A stretch of DNA of 64,000 nt from Nocardia inohanensis NBRC 100128 (lineage in GTDB: Bacteria > Actinomycetota > Actinomycetes > Mycobacteriales > Mycobacteriaceae), in NCBI RefSeq assembly GCF_001612945.1, contig NZ_BDBK01000010.1:310001-374000 (forward strand), in the 5' to 3' direction. Below are positions 7,800 through 19,200 of this stretch, piece by piece (the first letter of the stretch is position 1; the number at the start of each line of letters is the position of its first letter). Under the pieces are notes generated by a model that had not been told where the DNA came from, searched no databases, and worked only from the letters and a program-made list of their open reading frames with translations. The position numbers were made by a program, and so were the translations under genes.

Positions 7800-10244
7800 T
7801 CAGCCGCGGCGCAGATAGGCGTCGATCAGCGGGCCGATCCGCTCCCATGCCTCCGGTGTGATCAGGCGATTGTGACCGAATTCGAGTGGCCGGTCGTGGA
7901 TCTGCCCGGCGATATAGGGCCGCCAGGTCTCCACGTTCGACACCGCTTCGGGATTGCCCGCGGCGGTGAAGAACAGCAGTTCACCGTCGAACACCTCCGG
8001 CCGGTGCACCGAGATCTGCCGCAGCAGGTGGCGTAGATCGCTGTAGAAGTTCTCCAGTTCGGTCGCGGTGAAGGAGATCCCGGCCGCGGCGAGCAGTTCG
8101 GCGGCCCGGCCGGGGGTGAGGTCGGCGTGCTCGGGCGGGATGTCGATGCCGCCGAATTCGGCGAGCAGCACCGCGAGCGGGGGCAGGTCGCCGTCATCGG
8201 CGATCGAGACGTCGGCGCGGGCATCCATCATGATCAAGGACGGGACTTCGGCACCGCGACGGCGCAATTCGATGGCGACGGCATGCGCGATGGGACCGCC
8301 GGCGGAGTAGCCGAGCAGGTGGTAGGGGCCGTGCGGCTGCACGCCGCGGATCTCCTCGGCATAGCGCACCGCCAGTTCGTGAATGGTGCGATCGGCGGTG
8401 CCGCCGTCGACCACGCCCGGCGATTGCAGGCCGTACACCGGGCGGTCACGATCGATGTGGCGTACCAATCCGCCGTAGCACCAAGCCAATCCGACGGCCG
8501 GGTGCACGCAGAACAGACCCGGCTCGGCACCGCTGGATCGCATGGGCAGCAGCACCCGGAAGGACGCCTCCACACCCGGTTGCGCGGCGGCCTCGGTGAG
8601 GCGTCGGGCTAGGGCGGCGGGGGTCGGATCGAGGAACATCCACTGCAAGGGCAGGGGGACGCCGGTGCTCTCGCGCACCAGGGTGACCAGTTGCACGGCG
8701 GCCATGGAGTTGCCGCCGGCGTCGAAGAAGTTGTCGTCCACGCCGATTCGAGGATGCTCCAGGACGTTCTCGAACGCGGTGGTGATCAGGCGTTCGGTCT
8801 CGGTGCGCGGGGCACGGTAGCCGTGGTGGCGGGGTTCGGGGGCGGCGGGTACGGCCCGGGGCGCGGTATCCGCGGTGAGGGCGGGCAATACGTTCGAGGC
8901 GGCGATCGCACCGACTGCCGCCTCCGGTGCGGCGGTGAGCGCGGTCAGCAACGTCACCAGGCCATCGGCCATGGCGTGTGCGGTGGCGTGGTCGAACAGG
9001 TCCGTCGCGAAGGTCAACGCGCCGGTCACGCCCGCCGGTTCACCGCCCGGGCCGAACTGTTCGGCCAGCATCCACTCCAGGTCGAATTTGGAACCGGGGG
9101 CGGGGGCGGTCAGTGGGCGGATCGTCAAGCCGGACAGCTCCGTCGCGGGCATCTCCAGATTCTGGAAGGCCAGCAGCACCTGGAACAGCGGGTGGTGAGC
9201 GGTCGAGCGAGTGGGTGCGAGCGCCTCCACCAGGCGTTCGAAGGGCAGCTCCAGGTTGCCGTAGACGGCGAGGTCGTCGGCGCGGACGGCGTCCAGGGTG
9301 GTAGCGAAGTCGGCTGCCGGATCGACCTGTGTGCGCAGCACCACCGTGTTGACGAACATGCCGACCAGATCATCGAATTCGCCGTCGCCGCGACCGGCCA
9401 CCACGGTGCCGAGAGCGATGTCCGGGGTGCCGGAGAGCCGAGCGAGCAGGACCGCCAGCGCCGCGTGCACCACCATGAAGGGGCTGGCGCCATGCGTACG
9501 GGCCAAGACCTGCAATTCGTCGTGAACCGGTGCGGGAACCGTGAATTCGATGCGGCCGCCGACGCCGGAGGGCATGGCGGGCCGCGGCCGGTCGAGGGGC
9601 AGCGAGTGCACCGGGGGCAGTCCGTTCAGGCGCTGCCGCCAGAAGTCCAGCTGCCGGTGCGCGAGGCTGTCGGTGTCGGCGTCCTCGCCGAGCAGTTCGC
9701 GCTGCCACAGGGCGTAATCGGCGTATTGCAGCGGTAGTTCGGTCCAGGTCGGCGGTTGCCCGGTGGCGCGCGCGGCGAAGGCGGACATGATGTCTCGGGC
9801 GAGCGGCGCCATCGACCAGCCGTCGGCGGCGATATGGTGCACGGCCATCGCCAGGACGGTGCGTTCGGCCGAGACGTGCAGGACACAGACGCGCAGCGGG
9901 GTTTCCCGGGTGACATCGAAGCCGACCGCGAGCTGGTCGGTGAGCGCTTTCGCGACTTCGCTCTCCTGCACGGCGATTTCGATGATCGAGGCCGGGCCGG
10001 CGGGCAGAATCCGCTGGTACGGCAGGCCATCCGGGCCCGCCGGATAGATGGTGCGCAGGGTCTCGTGCCTGGCGATGACATCGGACACCGCGACGCCGAG
10101 CACCGAGATATCCAGTGCGCCTGTGATTTCGAAGGCACCGGGAATGTTGTAGACCGGTGAGGCCGGGTCGTAGCGGTTGAGGAACCACATGCGTTGCTGG
10201 GCGGCCGACAGCGGAATCCGTTCGGGTCGCGGGCGCGGTCCGGG
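7800..10244 (-). other. NRPS terminal module: C-T-TE without adenylation domain
   Basis: Residues about 3920-4733. The C domain is complete ([40 protein letters not shown]). A Pro/Ala linker of about 40 residues leads straight into a T domain ([16 protein letters not shown]) and then a type I thioesterase ([21 protein letters not shown] nucleophile; final GHNRL His). No adenylation core motif occurs anywhere between C4 and T4. T4 must therefore be loaded in trans, or the unit performs release or cyclisation rather than a standard extension. Confidence 0.85.
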
Positions 10245-13200
10245 GCGCGGGCGATCGCTCGCACCGCCTGCGGCGAGGAACGCGGCGAGTTCGGCCACGG
10301 TCGGGGCATCGAACAGGGCGCGCACCGGGATCGCCGTATCCGAGGCGGCGGCCAGCCGGGCCACCACCCGGGTCGCGATCAGGGAATTGCCGCCGAGAGC
10401 GAAGAAGTCGTCGTCGCGCCACACCCGGTCGATGCCGAGCACTTCGGCGAATACGGCGGCCACGGCCTCTTCGTGCGCACCCATCGGGGCCTGCCGGGCG
10501 GCGGTGGAGCGTTCCGGGACAGGCAGGGCGTCGCGGTCCAGCTTGCCGTTGGCGGTGCGCGGGAGCGCGTCCAGCAGCATGATGACCGCGGGTACCAGAT
10601 AAGACGGAACCCGTTGGGCCACCGCCTTCTTCAGCTCGGCCGGGTCCGGGCGCGGGCCGGGCGCGGGCACCACGTAGCCGGCCAGGAGGCCGCCGCGATC
10701 ATCCGCGCGGACCAGCGCGACGGCCTGTGCGACAGCGGGATCGGCGGTGAGCGCGGCCTCCACATCACCGAGTTCGATGCGCAGGCCACGCAATTTGACC
10801 TGGGTGTCGGTACGGCCCAGGTACTCCAGGCCGTGCTCGCGCCGGCGCACGAGATCTCCGGTGCGGTACATGCGCTCGCCCGGCGCACCGTACGGGTCGG
10901 CCAAGAACCGCGCCGCCGTCAGGTCGGCGCGAGCGTAATACCCACGCGCCAAAGCGATCCCGGAGAGGTAGAGCTCACCGACCACGCCGTCTGGAACGGC
11001 GCGCAGACGATCGTCGAGGACCAGTGCACGCATACCGGGTCCGGCGGTACCGATGGTGATCGGATCGCCCGGTGCGAGCGGATCGCTGCCGGTCGCCCAC
11101 ACCGTGGTCTCGGTCGGGCCGTAATCATTGAAATGCTTGCGGCCCGGCATGTTCCACGCCTGCACCAACTCGGGCGGGCAGGGCTCACCGCCGGTGATGA
11201 TCATGCGCAGCTCGGTCAGCCCGGCCGGATTCACAGTGGCCAGCGCCGAGGGTGTGATCGCGACATGCGAAACCCGTTCCCGAGCCAGCAGTTCGGCCAG
11301 ATCCGGACCGGCGAAGACGGTCGGCGGCGCGACCACCAGCGTCGCGCCCGCGCTGACCGCCATCACCAGCTCCAGGACCGAGGCGTCGAAGCTCGGCGAC
11401 GCCACGTGCAGCACCCGCGAATCCGCGGTAATCCCGTCGCGTTCCCGTTGCGCTACAGCGAGATTCGCCAGGCCGCGGTGCGTGACGACGACCCCCTTGG
11501 GCGCACCCGTCGATCCGGAGGTGAAGATCACGTAGGCCGGATTATCGGCGTACACCCGGCACTCGACAGGCGCGGCAGGCATCTCTGCCGACTCAGGCAT
11601 CTCCCCCGACTCAGTCGCCTCCGCCGGCTCGGTCGCCTCCGCCGGCTCGGTCGCCTCCGCCGGCTCGGTCGCCTCCGCCGGCTCGGTCGCCTCCGCCGGC
11701 TCGGTCGCTTCCGCCAGCTCGGTCGCCTCCGCCAACTCGGTCAACTCCGCCAACTCGGTCAACTCCGCCAGCTCGGTCAACTCCGCCAGCTCGGTTATAT
11801 CCGCCAGCTCGGTTATTTCCGCTGGCCCGAGCTTCTCGGTGGATGGGGTGGCCTCGTCCACGCTCCACCAATCGACCGTTTCGGGCAGGCGGTCACGCTC
11901 GGTGGTCACGGTCAGCCCCAGGCGCACCCCGGACACCTCGACTATGCGGGCAATGCGGTCCGCCGGGTAGGCCGGGTCCACGGGCACGAACGCGGCTCCG
12001 GTGCGGGCGATCGCCCAGACCGCGAGCACGGATTCGATCGAACGCGGAATTCCGATTGCCACCAGGGTTTCCGGAGCTGCACCGGCCCGTCGCAGGCGGT
12101 CCGCGATCTGCTCGGCACGCGCATCGAGCTCACGGTAGGTCAGGCGCCGGTCACCGCAGACCACTGCGACGCCGTCCGGATTCTCGTTTACCACGTCGTG
12201 CATCAACTCCGCCAGCGTGCGGGGTGGCGCGGCGGGCGGAGCCACGGCGAGCAGGTCTTCCCGCTCGTGGGCGGTGAGCAGATCGATATCGCCCACCGGC
12301 ACAGTGGATTCGGAGGTCGCGACCGTCAGCAGCCGGACCAGGCGCTCCGCGAAGGCGGCCACGGTCGATGCGTCGAACAGGTCGGTGGCGTAGCACCAGC
12401 GCAGTTGCAGACCGTCGGCGTCCCCGATCACGGTCAAGCTCAGATCGAATCGGCTGTTGGTCTGCGGCAACTCCAGTGGCGTGACCATCGCATCGGGCAG
12501 CTCCAGGCGGGGCATGGCCAAGTTCTGGAACACCAGCATCACCTGTGCGAGGGGATGCCGCGCCTCCGACCGCGCCGGCGCCAGCACCTCCACCAGCCGC
12601 TCGAAGGGCACATCCGCGTGCTCGAACGCCGCGAGATCGGCATCCCGTACTCGTCCGAGCAACGCCCCGAACGCCTCGCCGCCGCGAATCCCGGTGCGCA
12701 ACACCAGCGTATTGACGAACATGCCGACCAGGTCGTCCAGCTCCCGCACGCCGCGACCGGCCACCGGCGTCCCGATCACCACATCGCCGCTGCCGCTCGA
12801 CCGCGCCAGCAGCACCGCCAGCGCGGCGTGCATCACCATGAACGGCGTCGCCCGATGTGCCCGCGCACACCGCTCCAGCGCGGCCGACAGCGCACCTTCG
12901 ACTCGCACCACGTATTCCGCGGCCCGATGCGAGGCCCGAGCCGGGCGCGGGCGATCCGAGGGCAGGTCCAGATGATCCGGTAGTCCCGCCAAAGTCCTGG
13001 TCCAGAAGTCGATCTGCCGGGCCTGTAGCGACTCGGGGTCGTCGATGGCACCCAGGCGTGCGAGCTGCCATCGCGCGTAATCCGCGTACTGCACCGGCAG
13101 CGGCTCCCACACGGGCTGTTCCCCGGCCGCGCGTGTCGCATACGCCGCCACCACATCCCGCGTCAGCGGTGCCATGGAGAAGCCGTCCGTCGCAATATGG

Positions 13201-16200
13201 TGCGCGACCAGCACGATCACATACTCGGCCGCTTCCGGATCACCGCCCGCCGGCTCGGGCGCGGCATTCCGTCCTGGAGCGCCCTGGTTCGTCGCCCGCA
13301 CGTAGTCGGGAAGCTGCTCGGACCCGAGGCCGCCCCGGATCGCGGCAGTCGATGCCGCGCCGGTCGCCGACAGTCGAAACACCCTGAGCCGCAACGGTAC
13401 CGAGGCGGTGACGTCGAAGCCGGTTCCGATGGTCTCGGCGACCGCGTGCGGGAGATCCGACGCGGTGATCGACGCGGGTTCCAGGTCGAGGTGGACTTCG
13501 CCGGGGTCGAGAATGCGTTGCACTCCCACGCCGTCGATGTCCGGGTAAACGGTGCGCAGGGTTTCGTGCCGGGTGATGACGTCACGGAGCGCCGCACCCA
13601 GCGCCGCCAGATCCAGGCGGCCGGAGAGCCGAAGCGCGACCGGGACGTTGTAGGCCGGAGAGGCCGGGTCGTAGCGGTTGACGAACCACATGCGCTGCTG
13701 GGCTGGGGACAACGGCTCGGTGTCGTGGCGCGGTGCTGGAACCAGCCGCTCGCTCTCGTGACCTGCGGCGGTCACCGGCGCGGCGGCGGTCGTGTCGCCC
13801 GACGCCATGCGGCGAGCGAGTTCCGCGACGGTCGGCGCTTCGAACAACATCCTGACCGGTACCTGGGTATGCAGTTCGGCGCTCAGCCGGGCCGCGACGC
13901 GGGTGGCGATCAGCGAATCGCCGCCCAGGGCGAAGAAGTCGTCGTGCGCCCCGACCCGCTCGTGACCGAGTACCTCCGCGAAGGTCGCCGCGATCGGAAT
14001 CTCGTCACCCACCGGCGCTACGTAATCCGCCTGCGCCAGCACGGGTTCCGGCAGTGCACGGGTATCGACCTTGCCGCTGCGAGTGCGGGGCATCTCCGCC
14101 AGCACCTGGATGCTCGACGGCACCAGGTAGCGGGGTAACCGCTCACCCAGCCAGGCCGTCAACTCCCGGATGACGGACGCGCCGCGAGGTTCGCCACCTA
14201 TCGGTGCGAGTACGGTTCCAGCGCCGGGGAATTCGCGCGGCGGCGCACTATCGTCCGCGATTTCGCCGATCCGGGCATTGTCCGAAAGGGTTACATAGGA
14301 GCAGAGGGCGGTGGCACCGGCCGGGGTGCGGTATGCGGTGGTGACGGCTGCGGTTACCTCGGGGTGGGTCAGGAGGGCGGCATCGACCTCGCCGGGTTCG
14401 ACGCGGATGCCGCGGATCTTGACCTGGAAGTCGGATCGGCCGACGTATTCGAAACCTGCTGGGGTGCAGCGCATCAGGTCACCGGTGCGGTACAGGCGGG
14501 AGCCGGGTTCATGGGGGTCGGCGATGAATCGGGTGGCGGTCAGGTCGGGGCGGCCGGTGTAGCCCTGAGCTACGCCTGGGCCTCGGACGTACAGTTCACC
14601 GATCGCGCCGACCGGGACGGGGCGCAGCCAGTCGTCCAGTAGCAGGAGCGTCGTGCCCGGCACGGGAGTGCCGATGAGACCGGCGGTTTCGGGGGTCATG
14701 GGGTCGCCGAAGCTGGCGGCGACGGTGGTTTCGGCGGGCCCGTAGGAGTTCACCAGGATGCGGCCGGGGCGCAGGCGGCGGATCAGCGCCGGTGGGCACG
14801 GTTCGGCACCGGTGATGATGGTGTGGACGGTGTCGAGGGTGTCCGGTTCGAGGGTGCCCAGCACGGTGGGCGTGCAGATCAGATGTGTCGCAGCGCCTTC
14901 CAGGACGGCGGCGGACAATTCCGCGCCCGCATTGGCGTCCGGCGCCGCAAGGATCAGGGTGCCGCCGGCGGCGAAGGTGGACAGCCAGACCAGGATCGCG
15001 GCGTCGAAGGCCGGGTTCAGGCAGTGCATGACTTGCGAGTCGTGAGTGAAGCGGCAGCGTTCGGTGGTGGCGGCGACCATATTCGACAGTCCGGCGTGGG
15101 TGACCACTACGCCCTTGGGGGTGCCGGTGGAGCCGGAGGTGAAGACGATGTACGCCGCATGGCCGGGCAGCAGGCGGGTCGCGCGCTCGGCATCCGTCAT
15201 CGCGGACTCCGGCAGTGCGCGAATCGATTCCGTGAGGTCCGGACTGTCCGAGCACAGCCAGGGCAGGTCGGGGGGCAGTTCAGTCATGACCTGACCGGCC
15301 GTAATACCCAGTACCGCATCGCATTCCGAGATGATGGCAGCGGTACGCGCCGTTGGTTGCGTGACATCGATCGGCACGAACGCGGCCCCGGTCTTCGCGA
15401 TCGCCCACAGGGCGACCATCGCATCGACCGATCTCGGCAGCGCCACCAGGATCGCGACGCCCGGCCGCGCGCCCGCACGAATCAACCTGCGCGCCAGTTG
15501 ATTCGATCGCGCATCCAGTTCGCCGTAGCGCAGCGAATCGGCGGCACCGCCGGTGGCGACGATCGCCACGGTATCCGGTGTGGCCTCGGCGGTGAGCAGG
15601 TCGGGAAGCAGGCGAACGGGTCTCGCGGGGGTGCCCCGGCGGACGGCATCATCCAGGTCGATGCCGCGCAGGCCGGCGGTCCGGCGGGTCCGGCTTTCGG
15701 TCAGAGCCGTCAACAGCCTGGCGAAGCGGGCGCAGATCGATTCGGCTTGCGCGGCGGTGAAATAGCGCGGCGATCGAGTCAGTTCGAAGCGCAGTCCGTT
15801 GCCCGCGTACGTGGCCAGCGACAGCGGGTAGTGGGTGCCGTCGAAGGTGCGGATATCGGTGACGGTCAGGTCCGCGCGGCGGGTGGCGGCGGTGAGCGAG
15901 GCCGTATCGACGGGATAGGACTCGAAGACGGTGGCTGTGTCGAACAGTGGGCCGAGCGCTGTTCGGGAGTGGATTTCGTCGAGGCCGAGGAACTGATGCT
16001 CCGCGAGAGCTGCCTGCTCGCGCTGCACCCGGGTGAGCAGGTCCCCCACCGGCTCGGCGGGATCGACGGTGATGCGCACCGGGACGGTATTGACCAGCAT
16101 GCCGACCATACGTTCCGCACCGGGCAGCTCCGGCGGGCGGCCGGAGACGGTGGCACCGAAGACGATATCGGCGGAGCCAGTGAGTTCGGACAGCTGGAGC

Positions 16201-19200
16201 GCCCAGGCGACCTGGACGAGGGTGTTGAGCGTGACCTGGCAGGCGGCGGCCGTCGCGCGCAGTCGCTCGACAATTGTTTCGTCCACCGGGATTTCGTGTG
16301 CTTCCGGGGTGGTCGCGGCATCCGCGCGGGGCGCGGTCGGCGCGACCAGCGTCGGACCGGACAATCCTTCGAGCGCCGTGGCCCATGCCTGTGCGGCGCG
16401 TTCCCGGTCACGGGTGGACTGCCATTCCAGATAGCGCGTGAACGGCACCGGTGGGGTGAAATTCCGGTCTTCGCCGTGTGTTTCGTAGAGGCCGATCAGC
16501 TCGGCGAACAGAATCGGCATGGACCAGCCGTCGAGGATCAGGTGATGGTTGGTGATGACGATGCGGAATCGCCTGCCGCCCAGCGCGATACACAGGAATC
16601 GCAACAGCGGCGCTTCGTCGACGGCGAAGGGGGTACGCAGCTCGCGTGCCGCGATCTCGTCCAATTCGGCCGCGGTGGCGTCGAATGCCTCGATGTAGGT
16701 GCACGGCGCCTCAGCCCGTGCGGCGATCACCTGCACGGCCCGTTCACCAGCGGATACGAATGCCGCGCGCAGCACCTGATGGCGGCGCACCAGCGCGTTC
16801 GCGGCCGCGGTCAGCCGATCCGGGTCGAGGTCGGCCTCCACATCGATGACCGCCTGCACCGAATACCCGTCGGACGCACCCGCCGCCAGCTGCGCCTGGA
16901 ACAGCAGTCCACGCTGTAGCGGCGTCAACGGCAGAACATCCTCCAGCCGACCGTAACGCTTTTCCCAGCAGTTGATTTCGCGCTGCGTAGTCGACAGCAG
17001 CGGCAGATCCACGGGGGTGAACCCGCCCGCCTCCGGGTCACTCACCAACCCGGCGAGTTCCTCGACCACCGCGACCCACTCCCCCGCCAGCGCCTCCACC
17101 TCACCGCGATGCAGCGCCCCGTCGGCGAATTGCCAAACCGCGCGAATCCGCTGCCCCGCAGCCGATTCCAAAATCACCGCATCCACGGAAAGCACCGCCG
17201 CCAACGGCATCTCCGGATCCGCGTGCCCACCCAGCCGATCCGCCACCGACACCGGCAGCCAATCTCCCTCGGCCTCGATATCCGGAATCTGGCCCAGATA
17301 GTTGAACCCGACCTGCGGTTCCGGCAACGCCGCCAGCTGCGCCCCCGTCTCCGAGTTCAGATACCGCAGCAGCCCGAAGCCGAATCCGCCCCGGGGCACA
17401 CTCCGCACCTGTTCCTTGACCGCCTTCAAAGCCGTCGCCACCGAATCGATCACCACCGGCCCCAACCGCATCGGCACCTGGGCGGTGAACCATCCCACCG
17501 TCCGCGACAGGTCCGCCCCCGGCACCGCGACCTCATCCCGCCCGTGCCGCTCAACCATCACCACAACGGGTTCGGCCGCATCCGCCAGCCGTCCGCGCGC
17601 CGATCGCCGCCGCGCCAACGCCACCGTCAACGCGGTGAGCAGCGCCTCCTCCACCCCGCACCGGAAAGCGCTCGCGACGCCCGCCACCAACGCCTCCGAA
17701 GCATCGGCGGACACCTCGACCTCGACCTGCCCGGCCGACCCATGCGTATCCACCCGCGCATCCAGCCGCCGCCGGCCCACCAGCGGGTCGGGAGCCAGCA
17801 CACCGCGCCAATACGCGACCTCACCCATCGGCCATTCCGCGCCGAGGTGGCTTGCGCCTGTGGATGTTTCGGTAGCCGACCGCGCGCTTGCCTGCTCAGC
17901 CGGAGTCGCGTCAACCGCGCCGTCCTGTGACGTCGCCACTGCGGAAACCGGGGGAACTTCCAGTTCCGCCGCAGCAGGTTCAGGGTTCGCCAGGGCTCTC
18001 AGGGCGTGCGCCCATGTCCGTGCCGAAGTGCCGGTGGGCGGCAGCTCCGGATCCGCTCCGGCCGATGCCCGCGCCCACGCGGACATCAAGTCCGGCAACA
18101 GGATCCGCCAGGAAACCGCATCGCACGCCAGGTGATGCACTGCCACCAACAGCCGGCCCGGCTCGCCCGCACCCGCGTCCAGCCAAGTCAGGGCGATCAT
18201 CACTCCAGCGCGCGGATCGAGCCGCGCCACGGTGTCCGCCAGCGCCCGATCGAGGACGCCCGCCCGTGCCACTACCGGCCGGGACTCCGGTGCACCACTC
18301 CGCGAGTCCGCTACCTCGAGAGGCGAGTCGGCGGCGACTGACACAGCGTTACCCGCCGCGGCAGCCGATGTACTTGGGGCGCAGTCGATTCGGGCGAGGA
18401 GGTGGGTGGCGTCGGTCAGATGACGCGGCGGTACCTCGAGCTCCGGGCCGGTCTCGCCGTCGATCACGCGGGCGCGCAACATGTCGTGGCGGTCGAGGAG
18501 CGCCTCGAGCGTGCGTCGCAGGGCTACGGGTTCGACGCCGATCGGAAGACGGACCACCATGGATTGGGCGAAATGCTCCCAACCGGGGCGGGCGAGCAGC
18601 CAGGCGGCGACCGGGGTCAGGGGCATGCGGCCGGTGCCGCCGCCGGGCAGCTCGGGCAGGCGGGCCGGGGTTTCGTCCAACTGGCCCACTACGGCCGCCA
18701 AGGCGGCGGGAGTGCGGTGTTCGAAGACGTCACGGGCGGAGAAGACCAGGCCGGCGGAGCGAGCACGCGAGACCAGCGTGATGGCCATGATGGAATCACC
18801 GCCGAGGGCGAAGAACGACGCGTCGGGGTCGATACTCGCGGCCCCGAGCACCTCGGCGAAGAGACCGCACAGGGCACGTTCGGCGGCGGTACTCGCCGTG
18901 CGCGCGGGAACCTGCTGGACGGCAACGGGTTCCGGCAGGGCGCGGCGATCGACCTTGCCGTTGGCGGTGAGCGGGAGCGCACCCAGGACGGTGACGGTGG
19001 CCGGAACCATATAGGGCGGCAGGCGCCGCGCGGCGTGGTCGAGCAGGTCCGCTTCGCTGAGAGTGACCCCGGCGTGCGGGACGACGTACGCGGCGAGCAG
19101 GGTGGCACCGCCGGGGCTCGGTCGCGCGACCGTCACGGCGATCTCGACATCGGGGTGATCGTGCAACGCCGCATCGATCTCACCGAGTTCGATCCGCATA

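Noticed and set aside
10194-12983. 929-codon plus-strand open frame inside the NRPS
   Set aside because: Antisense shadow of the A3 and C3 domains; composition is that of a complementary-strand frame and it contains the reversed 18-bp repeat as Leu/Arg/Gly runs.
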